Positions 34,676-44,400 of a stretch of 64,000 nt of DNA are shown one piece after another. The first letter of the stretch is position 1; each line of letters begins with the position of its first letter. This DNA comes from Paenibacillus sp. FSL H7-0357 (GTDB lineage Bacteria > Bacillota > Bacilli > Paenibacillales > Paenibacillaceae). Made by a program: the position numbers and the translations under genes. The stretch is from positions 186,001 through 250,000 of the forward strand of contig NZ_CP009241.1 in NCBI RefSeq assembly GCF_000758525.1. The letters are read 5' to 3'. The notes beneath the pieces are model-generated. The model had not been told where the DNA came from and searched no databases. It saw nothing but the letters and a program-made list of their open reading frames with translations.

Positions 34676-37357
34676 TTACAAGTTCTCATCCTTGATGGCA
34701 TCAATCACATTCTCCTGCCGTATCTTTGCGCCGGTGATTTGGTAGGCCAGTCCTACACTGCCTGCGGCAAGGATAAAACAGCCTGCTAATTGAAGCCAAG
34801 GGATCCCGGCCAGAAAGTCCTTCCACGTAGCGGCAATTGCGTAATGCAGCATAATACTGCAGACGCCGGCCAATATCGGTATAGACAGCAGGGAGGGCAA
34901 CAATCCAAAGTATAGTCCTTCCAGCCGCAGCATACGTTTCATCCCCCGGGGAGACAAGCCCATACTGCGAAGGATCGCGAACTCGCGTCTTCGGGCTGAA
35001 AGGTTGCCGGATACGGTGGAAAAAGCACCTGTGATGCCTATGCAGCCGAGCAGGATGGCAAAGCCGCCGACCAGCAGCTCGATGGAGCGGAGGGCCTTCC
35101 GGTTGCTTTCCTCCCGGCTTAGCAGCGTGGTAATGCTCCAATCCTCGGGCGGCAGGTACTGGTTCAGGATCTCACCGGCCTGCTGCCGGGCCACAGCCAG
35201 CTGTTCCCGGGGAATGTCCATCTTATAGGTAATACTCTGGTAATCCAGCGACCGCTCCATGCTGAGTTTCTGAACAATACCTTCATACGTGTCCATCGGC
35301 ACGATCACCACCAGATCCAAGGGATAGTGATATTCGTCGAGCGCGGGATATTGGCCGGTCACCGCACCAACTGCAAGCTTATACTCTCCACCCGTATGCG
35401 GCTGGTCAGAGAAATGATCTTCTTCAATAGTGATTGAATCACCGGCGGCAAGCTGAAGATACTCCGTTTCCGGGATGTTGTACTTTTCGATAAAAGAGGG
35501 AATATTGCCGCTGGTCCGGTTAACTATGATAGCCTTGGACTCACCCTGATCAGCAAATAGAGCTGCGTCTACCCCAATCTGGGCGCAGTAAGCGGCAAAA
35601 GAGGCACTGTCTAGTCCTTTCAGCTCCAGAAAAATTCGCGGCTGCCCCTCCTCTTGCAGCAGATCGGTAGGGAAGCTGCTGCCGGAATCACCGAGATAGT
35701 AGCTGTCCTGAAATCCACCGGCAGCGGCAAAGGCCGGATGGATTCGCTGCTTATCCCATTTAAAGGAGTGTTCAGCCTTCCGGTACACCACCTGCTGCTG
35801 AACACCGGACAAGCCGGACAGCTGCTTCATCATAGCCGGATCGGGCTGCTCCACGGTGGTCATAGACAGTTCGAAAGTGTATTGTTTCTGGGCCAGTGCC
35901 AGCTTCTGGTCGGCTATCCAGATGACCGCGAAGCTTTGAAAGCCTACGAGTAGCGTAATGAACAGCGTGAGCGAGATTATCGTCGTGCGATAGGCTTTTT
36001 TGTTGGCTGCAAAGGCGCTGAACGCAAGCCCGCCCTCAGGGCTTAGTCTGTTATGTATCCAGCGGTATTCGCGTGTCTTCCCCGCCTTCCTTGTAGCCGG
36101 GACATTTCGGATGGCTTCTATCGGCAGCAGTTTGGCCAGTTTCCGGGCAGGCGTCCATGCGGACAATAATACGGTGGCAAAGCTTGCTGCCCCTGCTATG
36201 CCTACGATGGGCCAAGAGAATGCAATGCGTAAATGGTTGTTCGCAGAATCGGCTAACAGGGCGTCGATCGCTTTGATAATAACGGCCATTCCGGCGTAAC
36301 CAAGCAGCAGTCCCAGGGGGATGGCGATGCAGGCCAGTCCCAAGGCTTCATATAATACAATGCGGCGAATTTGCTTCGGTGTTGCGCCAACGCTTTTGAG
36401 AATACCCAGTTGCCTGATTTGGCTTGCTGTTGTAACTGTAAAGGCATTGTAGATCAATATGGTGAAGAGGAGCATCACCAGCCCCATCGTTAGAAGGGCA
36501 GAGAGTACATACCCGGAGGTTAGGGCAATTCCGCCATGGACACCAGGCCCCTTGAGCCCGTACAAGGCGAGAAGCGGTGTATTGTAAGTAATGGCGTAGC
36601 TTCCGGAAGCATTCGGCTTCTGGCCAATGTTCCCGGCCAGCTGCGGAGCCGTTTCATAAGCATCAGAGATGTTACGTAGCCGCACGGAGACGTTAAACAG
36701 CTCTTTCGGTGAAGCCGTCTGCATATCCGCGAAGCCATAGGCAGAGTAGCAGGGATAAGAAGATACGGAGGATTCATTGATCGTTCCCGTAATGATGAAG
36801 GCTTGTTCACCAGCAGGCTGAAAGGTTTCACCTTGGAGCCGTGGGGCATAGTCCGCCACCGGCCTTCCATCCAGCATACGTTGCCCTATGGGAAGCTGAA
36901 GGCTGTCTCCTATTTGGTATTGGGGATTCTCGGCAAAAAATAATTTGGATACGATGATCTCGCCCTTATTCTTTGGGATCCTGCCTTCCAGTAGTCTTCC
37001 TGTACGCGGGCTGTTCTCCCAAGCGGCATCGCTCAGCTGTACCAGATTCAGATAAGGCCGCTTTGTGCCCTCCAGCTGTAGCGACTGGTGCTGCGATTCC
37101 AGATAGACCTCATCCACCTGCGGATGGAGCTGAATATATTTCAGCTGTTCTGCCGGAACCGGTTGTTCTAAACGGGCATGCCAATTACCGCGGTCCTTGA
37201 CGGTCGTATCCACCTCGTTAAGCCACTGGGAATAAAGTAGAAAACCAGAGGCGCAGAGTAAGGTGGCAGCGATCAGAATGGCCGTGAAGATGAACATTGT
37301 GCTGCGCTTGTTCGCCTTGAGATGGGAGCGGACGTAGTCTCCGATGATAGTATTCAT
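34676..37357 (-). CDS. FtsX-family ABC transporter permease (large, two FtsX modules)
   Basis: 893 aa. N-terminal TM near 18-40, a large outer domain, a first FtsX core of three TMs (about 285-410) with TASQIRQLGILKSVGATPKQI, then TM, a second outer domain and a second FtsX core with LSARRREFAILRSMGLSPRG near 795. Such permeases act as mechanotransmitting exporters for lipids, lipoproteins or peptides and do not use a classical channel. Its ATG overlaps the ATPase stop by four bases. With the ATPase and the two-component system upstream it forms a four-gene set like those answering cell-envelope stress or antimicrobial peptides. The ligand is unknown. Confidence 0.88.
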   Translation of the reverse strand: MNTIIGDYVRSHLKANKRSTMFIFTAILIAATLLCASGFLLYSQWLNEVDTTVKDRGNWHARLEQPVPAEQLKYIQLHPQVDEVYLESQHQSLQLEGTKRPYLNLVQLSDAAWENSPRTGRLLEGRIPKNKGEIIVSKLFFAENPQYQIGDSLQLPIGQRMLDGRPVADYAPRLQGETFQPAGEQAFIITGTINESSVSSYPCYSAYGFADMQTASPKELFNVSVRLRNISDAYETAPQLAGNIGQKPNASGSYAITYNTPLLALYGLKGPGVHGGIALTSGYVLSALLTMGLVMLLFTILIYNAFTVTTASQIRQLGILKSVGATPKQIRRIVLYEALGLACIAIPLGLLLGYAGMAVIIKAIDALLADSANNHLRIAFSWPIVGIAGAASFATVLLSAWTPARKLAKLLPIEAIRNVPATRKAGKTREYRWIHNRLSPEGGLAFSAFAANKKAYRTTIISLTLFITLLVGFQSFAVIWIADQKLALAQKQYTFELSMTTVEQPDPAMMKQLSGLSGVQQQVVYRKAEHSFKWDKQRIHPAFAAAGGFQDSYYLGDSGSSFPTDLLQEEGQPRIFLELKGLDSASFAAYCAQIGVDAALFADQGESKAIIVNRTSGNIPSFIEKYNIPETEYLQLAAGDSITIEEDHFSDQPHTGGEYKLAVGAVTGQYPALDEYHYPLDLVVIVPMDTYEGIVQKLSMERSLDYQSITYKMDIPREQLAVARQQAGEILNQYLPPEDWSITTLLSREESNRKALRSIELLVGGFAILLGCIGITGAFSTVSGNLSARRREFAILRSMGLSPRGMKRMLRLEGLYFGLLPSLLSIPILAGVCSIMLHYAIAATWKDFLAGIPWLQLAGCFILAAGSVGLAYQITGAKIRQENVIDAIKDENL

Positions 37358-38037
37358 TGCCGGATCACCTCGTCGGAAACAATGCGGCCGTCTTCCAGGG
37401 TGATAATCCGGTCCGCTTCCAGCGCAATCTTCTCGTTATGGGTAATGAGCAGAACGGTCTGATTGAATTGCCGATGGGACAATTTCAGCAGCCCGACCGT
37501 TTCCTCTGTATTTTTCCTGTCGAGATTTCCGGTCGGTTCGTCCGCCAGTAGGAGAGCAGGTCTGTAAATCAAGGAACGGGCGATAGCCACGCGCTGCTGC
37601 TGCCCGCCGGATAGCTGGCCCGGCAGGTGGTCGAGCCGCGATTCCAATCCCAGGCTGCGGATAATGTCCTGTAGCCGCTGTTCATCCGGCACCCTTCCAT
37701 CCAGGAGCATTGGCAGTACAATATTTTTCCGGACACTTAAGGCAGGGATAAGATTATAGAACTGGTAGATCAGCCCGACCTTCCTTCTGCGGAATACCGC
37801 TAATTCTTCTTCGTTCAGCTGTGCAATGTTCCGGTCCTCAATCATGATCGTACCGCTGGTCGGGCGGTCTACGCCGCCCAGCAGATGCAGCAGAGTGGAC
37901 TTGCCGGAACCGGAAGCGCCGATAATGGCGACGAATTCGCCTTTTTGTACCGACAGCTGAACGGAGTCAAGGGCGGTAACGAGCGAATGTTCCGAACCGT
38001 AGGCTTTCGTCAAGTTCTCACAACGTAATATTTCCAT
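37354..38037 (-). CDS. ABC transporter ATPase, LolD/MacB type
   Basis: 227 aa. Walker A GASGSGKST, Q-loop region YQFYNLIPALSV, signature LSGGQQQR, Walker B LLADEPTGNLD, H-loop LLITHNEKIA. It energises the FtsX permease encoded right after. The ATG at 38037 follows AAAGGAGG; the frame extends upstream to 38085, but that part has no site and lies against the kinase stop. Confidence 0.93.
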   Translation of the reverse strand: MEILRCENLTKAYGSEHSLVTALDSVQLSVQKGEFVAIIGASGSGKSTLLHLLGGVDRPTSGTIMIEDRNIAQLNEEELAVFRRRKVGLIYQFYNLIPALSVRKNIVLPMLLDGRVPDEQRLQDIIRSLGLESRLDHLPGQLSGGQQQRVAIARSLIYRPALLLADEPTGNLDRKNTEETVGLLKLSHRQFNQTVLLITHNEKIALEADRIITLEDGRIVSDEVIRQ

Positions 38038-38103
38038 GGGTGGAGCCTCCTTTGTACGGTCCACTCTACCAGCCCACGGTGACATTCCGGTGACGGTGGA
38101 AGA

Positions 38104-39297
38104 TTAATGGGCATACCACTTGATGACAAAACGGGCCCCGCCCTCCGGCCGGTTCTCCGCATGGATGCTGCCGTTCTGCCGCTGAATGATGGAATGGGCC
38201 AGCGCAAGACCGATACCAACGCTGTCCTTGCGGGCATTGCTCCCTTTGTAAAAGCGTTTGAATATATGCGGAAGTTCTTCCGCAGGAAATCCCGCCCCGG
38301 AATCCTCCACTATAATTTGCGTGTACACGGGGTTCAGCGCGTAAGATACAGTGATGTTGCCGCCAGTAGGGGTATGCTCCGAACAGTTCATCAGAACATT
38401 GAGCAGTGCTTCCGAGCTCCAATGGTAATCTCCGCGGTAGCTGATGGCGGGGCTGGATTGAAGGGTCAAGGTTTGCCTTCTGCCGGAGAGGATATTCTCC
38501 AGAGGTTCAGCGGCGCTGGCCAGCATCGTGTACACATCCACCGGAAGCTGCTGCAGTTCCAGCGTTCCCGCATCCAGCCTGGACAACGTCAGCAAGGACG
38601 ATACCAGACGCTCCAGACGGGTTAGCTGGCTTTGGATTTTCTCCACATATAAGGCGTCTGCGCTGTTCTGCCTGCTGTCAGCCAGTAATTCAGCCATCAA
38701 AGAGACAGAAGTCAGCGGTGTCTTGATCTGATGGGCAATGTCGGACAGATTGTCGGCGAGCGATTGCCTTTCCAGCACGGCTGTCTCACGGGTATGCCGC
38801 AGCTCTACAACAGTCTTATATAATTCGTCTTCCAGGAAAGAGTATTCATCCTCACCAGTCCGGGGCAGAATATGGTGCTGTCCCTGATTAATGGAATAGA
38901 GATAGGCTGTCAGTCCGGCGATTCTTTCCTTTCTTTTGATTTGTAATCGATACTGAACTGCTGCAAACAGCAGAAACAGGAGCATCCACAGGCCCACACT
39001 TCCCGCGATGATCAGCAGGCGGTTCTTGTTATTAAAAGTGTGGAGGGTATACCCATAGCGGTGCAGAAGTTCGGTGCCGGTCTGCAAATCGGCGGCATTC
39101 TCGTCATGCAGTCCTTGTAGCAGGGCCTGTTCCAGCTCCGAGTGGCGGCTGTAGGATGTCCCGGTGAGCCGCGCCGTTTGGGTATATTCAGCCTGCGAGA
39201 CGAGCCGGGATATGCCAATCCCCATAACCAGTCCGGCAAACAAGGCAGCGGCGAAGGCCAGAAGGAGAAGCCGGCTGTACCTGCGTCTATTCATCAT
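38104..39297 (-). CDS. Sensor histidine kinase
   Basis: 397 aa. TM1 near 7-30, an outer sensor domain of about 70 residues (32-100), TM2 near 105-125, then a DHp domain with H-box LSDIAHQIKTPLTSV, and an ATPase domain with N-box LLNVLMNCSEHTPTGG, VEDSGAGFP and GIGLALAHS. The sensor loop is longer than in the intramembrane BceS type. It overlaps the response regulator gene by 11 bases. It probably senses an envelope signal and controls the exporter genes downstream. Confidence 0.9.
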   Translation of the reverse strand: MMNRRRYSRLLLLAFAAALFAGLVMGIGISRLVSQAEYTQTARLTGTSYSRHSELEQALLQGLHDENAADLQTGTELLHRYGYTLHTFNNKNRLLIIAGSVGLWMLLFLLFAAVQYRLQIKRKERIAGLTAYLYSINQGQHHILPRTGEDEYSFLEDELYKTVVELRHTRETAVLERQSLADNLSDIAHQIKTPLTSVSLMAELLADSRQNSADALYVEKIQSQLTRLERLVSSLLTLSRLDAGTLELQQLPVDVYTMLASAAEPLENILSGRRQTLTLQSSPAISYRGDYHWSSEALLNVLMNCSEHTPTGGNITVSYALNPVYTQIIVEDSGAGFPAEELPHIFKRFYKGSNARKDSVGIGLALAHSIIQRQNGSIHAENRPEGGARFVIKWYAH

Positions 39298-39970
39298 CTG
39301 GCTCCAGGCGGTAGCCGATGCCGCGAATCGTCTTGATGCTGGAGGAAGGGCCTAATTTCTCCCGCAGCCGCTTTATCATCACGGTCAAAGTGTTATCGTT
39401 GACAAAATCCCCGTCCGCATCCCATAATTTCTCAAGCAGCACTCTGCGGGTCAGCGTCTGATTCTTGTTCTGCAGCAGCAGCAGCAGCAGGCGGTATTCA
39501 CCGGCGGTCACCGGCACCTCTGTTCCGCTGCAGAATACCTGCGTTTTGACCGGATCGAGCAGAAGTGCTCCGCAGGTGAGGCGGGCTGACGCAGGGGCGG
39601 CGATTCCTGTCCGGCGCAGTACGGCCTGGATGCGGGAAAGTACCACACTAAGCTGAAACGGCTTAACGATATAATCATCAGCCCCCATATCCAGACCCTG
39701 CACGATATCATGCTCGTCATCCCGCACAGTCAGGAAGATTACCGGAATATCGGACATCTGTTTGACATAAGAGCAGAAATCATAGCCGTTGCCGTCAGGA
39801 AGATTCCAGTCCAGCAGGATCAGATCATGGGGGCTGGCGGTCAGCATATTTTTGGCGGTACTGACCCGATCGGCATGTTGAATACCAAAACCCTTTTGCA
39901 GCAGGAACACTTTAAGTCCAAAGGCAATAGTCGCGTCATCTTCAACGATCAGAATTTGTTGTTGTCTCAT
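39287..39970 (-). CDS. OmpR-family response regulator
   Basis: 227 aa. Receiver with acidic pocket VEDD, phospho-acceptor Asp in LILLDWNLPDG, LTVRDDEHD and VKPF. C-terminal winged helix with LTRRVLLEKLWD, VNDNTLTVMIKRLREKLG and IRGIGYRLE. First gene of the four-gene set (regulator, kinase, ATPase, permease). A TATACT box at 39975-39980 on the minus strand lies very close to the ATG and no clear ribosome binding site is seen, so the message may be nearly leaderless or the promoter may lie elsewhere. Confidence 0.92.
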   Translation of the reverse strand: MRQQQILIVEDDATIAFGLKVFLLQKGFGIQHADRVSTAKNMLTASPHDLILLDWNLPDGNGYDFCSYVKQMSDIPVIFLTVRDDEHDIVQGLDMGADDYIVKPFQLSVVLSRIQAVLRRTGIAAPASARLTCGALLLDPVKTQVFCSGTEVPVTAGEYRLLLLLLQNKNQTLTRRVLLEKLWDADGDFVNDNTLTVMIKRLREKLGPSSSIKTIRGIGYRLEPDDE

Positions 39971-40136
39971 GTTTCTAGTATATCCATTTTAGTTTTTGGA
40001 AGGAAAGTATATCTTTAACTATACCTGCGATGATTACAATGCTGCCAATGCAGGTAATATATACAAATAAGCCTCTGCTAAAAGGTAAGCCAAACCACAC
40101 GATATATACTATAAACCGATGATAGGGTGAGGAAGA

Positions 40137-40739
40137 ATGAGAAAAACAATGATATTGACTCTATTGACCTGCAGTTTAGTATTTGCCGGTTGCAGTAATA
40201 ATGCAGACAGCAAGGTAAATTCGGCAGAGCCGGATCAGACTGCTCAGCAAACAGTAACAGCAACGGCGCCGGCACCGGCAACAACACCAGAAGCAACCCC
40301 GGTAACAACCCCGGAAGCCACACCGGAGGAAACGTCGCCGGAAGCGTCGCCTGCAACCGGGCAGGAGCCTGCCGCCGGATCGATGAAGCAGGACTACTTG
40401 AAGAAGCTGGATAAGATTGAAGAGGGGCTTACGGATTTGCAGGCTTTATCTGATGAAGGGACAACGGCGGCGATGATCGAGGCTGCGGACAAGGAGTACG
40501 GACGGTGGGATGCGGCTCTAAATGAGATTTACCAGGTGCTCAAGCAGCAGCTCCCGAAAGATGAAATGGCCAAATTAAAAGAAAAGCAATTAAAATGGAT
40601 CACAGAAAGAGATGAAACGGCGGCGAAGGCAGCGGCAGAATTTGAAGGCGGAACGATGGAGCCGCTGGAATATGCAGCGACCCAGTCAGGGGTCACGAAG
40701 GAAAGATGCTATGAGCTGGTTGAGCTGTATATGAAGTGA
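40137..40739 (+). CDS. Lipoprotein with LprI-like (DUF1311) domain
   Basis: 200 aa. Lipobox VFAGC with Cys-19; a flexible Thr/Pro/Ala/Glu linker (about 35-80, repeating EATP units); then a helical domain with YGRWDAALNEIYQVLKQQL, LKEKQLKWITERDETA and ATQSGVTKERCYELVELY. The family includes periplasmic lysozyme inhibitors and many Firmicute lipoproteins of unknown role. It is lipid-anchored on the outer face of the membrane. Confidence 0.82.
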   Translation: MRKTMILTLLTCSLVFAGCSNNADSKVNSAEPDQTAQQTVTATAPAPATTPEATPVTTPEATPEETSPEASPATGQEPAAGSMKQDYLKKLDKIEEGLTDLQALSDEGTTAAMIEAADKEYGRWDAALNEIYQVLKQQLPKDEMAKLKEKQLKWITERDETAAKAAAEFEGGTMEPLEYAATQSGVTKERCYELVELYMK

Positions 40740-40753
40740 ACAGGATACATCGC

Positions 40754-40781
40754 AAAAAAGACACCCCCGGGGTGTCTTTTT
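40754..40781 (+). terminator. Terminator after lipoprotein gene
   Basis: AAAAGACACCCC/GGGGTGTCTTTT with a T run; a strong member of the GACACC/GGTGTC family. Confidence 0.88.
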
Positions 40782-40869
40782 AATATTGTATGAAAATATA
40801 TGAAGAAACGGATGTCGTTCTTTGTTAAAGAAGGCAAAGCTGGTTCTTCTTTATTCAGCCCCTAAGCTG

Positions 40870-41295
40870 CTAAACCCCACCGCCGCCCCCCATTAATCCC
40901 TTAAGCCCACTCATAAACGGTCTGATTGTCTTAATCATGCCGTAGCCCATCTTCATCACCGGCATAGCTTTCTGAATCATTCCGAAGAAGCGGAGTCCGC
41001 CGCCCATCAGTCCGCCCAGTCCGCCTAGCCCCCCGCCCAGTCCGGCAGCGCCGGCACCCGAGCCTCCGAGCAAGGATCCGAGCATCGGCAGAAATGCTGA
41101 GGTTGTGGCCTTTTGCGAACGGGAGGTGGAAGTTCTACGTGGTTTATGGCTACTGCGCTGTTTGGAGAGAATCAGCGCCCCCTGATCGAGTCCGGTTATC
41201 CATCCTACATAGGTACGCCCGTCATGCAGCGTAATGCAGACCTTTCGGCCTTTCAATCGTTTTGCCTGCTTGCGCACTCTTGCTGAATTGCCCAT
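40870..41295 (-). CDS. Glycine-rich protein with Sm-like N-terminal strand pattern
   Basis: 141 aa. Residues 1-45 (LKGRKVCITLHDGRTYVGWI, TGLDQGALIL) follow the five-strand pattern of Sm/LSm folds. A basic linker (about 48-65, SSHKPRRTSTSRSQK) follows, then a run of Gly-Gly-Leu (about 70-100) and a C-terminal segment MIQKAMPVMKMGYGMIKTIR with GLKGLMGGGGG. Not recognised. The Gly/Met-rich end recalls spore coat or aggregation-prone proteins. GAGGTGA precedes the ATG. Single gene. Confidence 0.65.
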   Translation of the reverse strand: MGNSARVRKQAKRLKGRKVCITLHDGRTYVGWITGLDQGALILSKQRSSHKPRRTSTSRSQKATTSAFLPMLGSLLGGSGAGAAGLGGGLGGLGGLMGGGLRFFGMIQKAMPVMKMGYGMIKTIRPFMSGLKGLMGGGGGV

Positions 41296-41385
41296 TTGCA
41301 GATCACCTCATTGTTCTATTTACTCCTATAGTACACAGAGGATTGGATACGGCTTGTGCTAGTTCCACGAGTATGGCAAAAAAAG

Positions 41386-41415
41386 TTGAGAAATAACCGC
41401 CTAATGAGGTAGTAT
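41386..41415 (+). promoter_or_regulatory. Probable promoter of the GH51 gene
   Basis: TTGAGA, an 18-bp spacer and TAGTAT, about 70 bp before the start; the ribosome binding site is TTAGGAGAG. Confidence 0.5.
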
Positions 41416-41484
41416 AGCTATATGGTATTTATTTTTATAAATTGATTCATATTTATATTAAATAAAAGGTTAGGAGAGACCCTA

Positions 41485-44400
41485 ATGACTAATTTCCGCG
41501 ATCAAATCATTGCACATTACAAATTCGAGGATGCAGACCATATCGCTAAAGACAGCTCTGGACAAGGGCGGAACGGAGAGGCCTTCGGCAAGGTAGCACC
41601 GGTAATCTCCGAGGTGAGCGGCAGAGTGGCTGCAACATTTGCGGGTGGCGATGCAGGAACCTCGTATGTCCGGCTTCCGGCGGACTTGCTTCAAGATGTA
41701 AGCGACAACACGGGGATAACCGTTGCTGCATGGGTGAACTTTGCCAAGGGTGCTAACGTATGGGAGCGGATCTTTGACTTTGGCAAAGGGGAGAAAGGGC
41801 CTTATCTGTTCCTGACACGTAATTTGCGCGGTACTCTGTCTGCCCACGGCGATCTGGCCGTTGATCCGGGCAGAGGATTTGCCGGGGGCGAGTGGATGCA
41901 CATTGCCATGTCTGTAACGGGTACGCAAGGCGGCACTTTAAGCAGTGCGGGTCCGGTGGTGTATGTGAACGGTGAAGCCGTGGCCGACGGCTCGATCAGC
42001 CAGACCTCCAGCGGCAACTATGCCCAGCTGCGCAGATGGTTCGCGACCTTTACGGATTCGGACAACTACAGCAGCAATTTTATCGGCCGTTCGCAGTTTG
42101 CTGCGGATGCAGACTTTGCCGGCTCGCTCTCGGATATGCGGATTTATAAAGCGGGTTTGTCGATGGACGAGGTCATTGAGGTGATGTGCGATTCTTTGAG
42201 TGATGAAGAGATCGTAAGGCTGGCCAGAGACAAGTATCTTGCCTTCCCCACGACCATAATCACTAAGGACTTGTCACTGCCGGCTTCGCTGATGGGCGGA
42301 AAAGTTGAAGTGAGCTGGAAATCTAGCCAGCCTGCGGCGCTTCTGGATAATGGACAGGTTCAGGAAATAAGCTCTGCTCAAGCGGCAACCCTTACCGCAG
42401 TTCTGACCCGGGGGCCTGTCTCTATGGAAAAAAGCTTCGACGTCTCAGTGCTGCCGCAGGATCTGCCTCCATATACACTGACCATCCATGGGAATAAGGA
42501 AATCCTCGATGTCAGCGAGGTGATGTACGGCTTGTTCTATGAAGACATTAACAACGCAGCGGACGGTGGAATTTATGCTGAGCTGGTGCAGAACCGCTCG
42601 TTCGAATCTTTTGCTTTTGATACCTATTCCCATACTTCCGGGGAATGCGGCTGCTCCACCGGCCGGAACCGCGAGCCCTTATTCGCGTGGTCCGGAGATA
42701 CCGGTAAGATGCTCCCGCAGCACAGCGGCGGACTAAATGAACATTTTGGCGTAAAGGACCCGGAAGTAAATGCTTATTATGTGACGGTGGCGGATGGCGC
42801 CGTGATTCAGAACAAAGGGTTTGCTGATTCCAACGGAAATTGTGCCATGTCCATACTAACGGGCGCGAAGTACGATTTCACAATCTGGGCGAAGGCAGAG
42901 TCAGCCGGTACAATTACGCTGCAGCTTCAGGGGGCGGACGGGTCAGCGATCAGTGATTCCGTAATCGTGAAAGTGGAGGGCGGAAACACCTGGAAGAAGT
43001 ATGGAGTGGATGCCAAGCTTGTGCTGACGGGTTCGGCCACGGCTCTTGGCCAGCTGGCGCTTGCTTTTGCGGGTGAAATTTCGATCGACATGGTGTCCCT
43101 GGTTCCGCAGGATGTATGGGGGGCAGGCGAGGAAAAGCACTCCCGGTCGGCTCACGCCAACTATACGGGCAACCCGAACTACCGGCTGAGAAAAGATCTG
43201 GTGAACGCGCTTGTCGGTATGCATCCGAAATTCCTGCGTTTCCCCGGCGGCTGCATCTCTGAAGGCTCCTTTATTTGGGAGAATGTGTATGACTGGAAGG
43301 ATTCCATCGGAGCGGTTGAGCTGCGCAAAGAAAATTACAACGTATGGGGCTACATGATGACTATGGGCCTCGGCTATATGGAATATTTCCAGCTGGCAGA
43401 AGACCTTAATGCAACTCCGCTTCCGGTGATGGCTTGCGGCGTGCTGTGCCAGGCGCGTTCAGACTACGCCCATCCGGCCGGAGGCGAATTACGGGATTAT
43501 TACATCAAGAACTTTACCGACCTGATCGACTTCGCCATCAGCATGGACTTCGAGAATAACGAATGGGCGGCCATGCGCAGCAAGATGGGCCATAAAGCTC
43601 CGTTTGATCTGCGCTATCTGGGCGTAGGCAACGAGAACTGGGGTACAGAGTTCTTCGCCAACTTTGAAGTGTTCAAGACATCAATAGATGCCTATATGGA
43701 GCAGAACTATCCGGGGCATGAGCTGCATATTATCTCCACGGTTGGCGCGCAAGCGGACGATGATGCGTATCAACAGGGCTGGAAGTTCCTGAGCGGCAAT
43801 CTCAGCGGATCGGCTGAGGTGGCTTTTGCCGACGGGCATAAAGTAATTGAAGAAACGGTAACCTGGTACGGGCAGCAGAGCAATTACATGGACACGATTG
43901 CCGATGAGCATTACTACCGTTCCAATGACTATCTGCTTGCGAATGCCGACCGGTATAATTACTACTATAGAGCGTATAACGCTGACGGCAGCATCGACTG
44001 GAAGGAAACCTCCAAGGTATTTGTCGGGGAATATGCTTCTACGGACAAAAACACACTGGCCGGCGCAGTAGCAGAGGCAGCGGTTATGACCGGATTCGAA
44101 AACAATGCGGATGTCGTTCTGCTCGCCGCCTATGCACCGCTGTTCAACAAGGTGCTGACGGACGGGACCTACCGCTGGACACCGGACTGCATCTGGTTCG
44201 ACGATGAGACAGTCTGGTACACCCCGAACTATTATGTGCAGCAGCTGTATGCCAAATATTTGGGCAATAAAGTACTGGCAACCTCCTTCTCCACGTATAG
44301 AAACGGCAAACCGGCAGCACTCCTTCCTCATGGCGGAATTGAAGTGGCGGCAGGCAATGCTGATATTCTGGTGAAGCGCGTGACCGTAACGTCGAATAAG

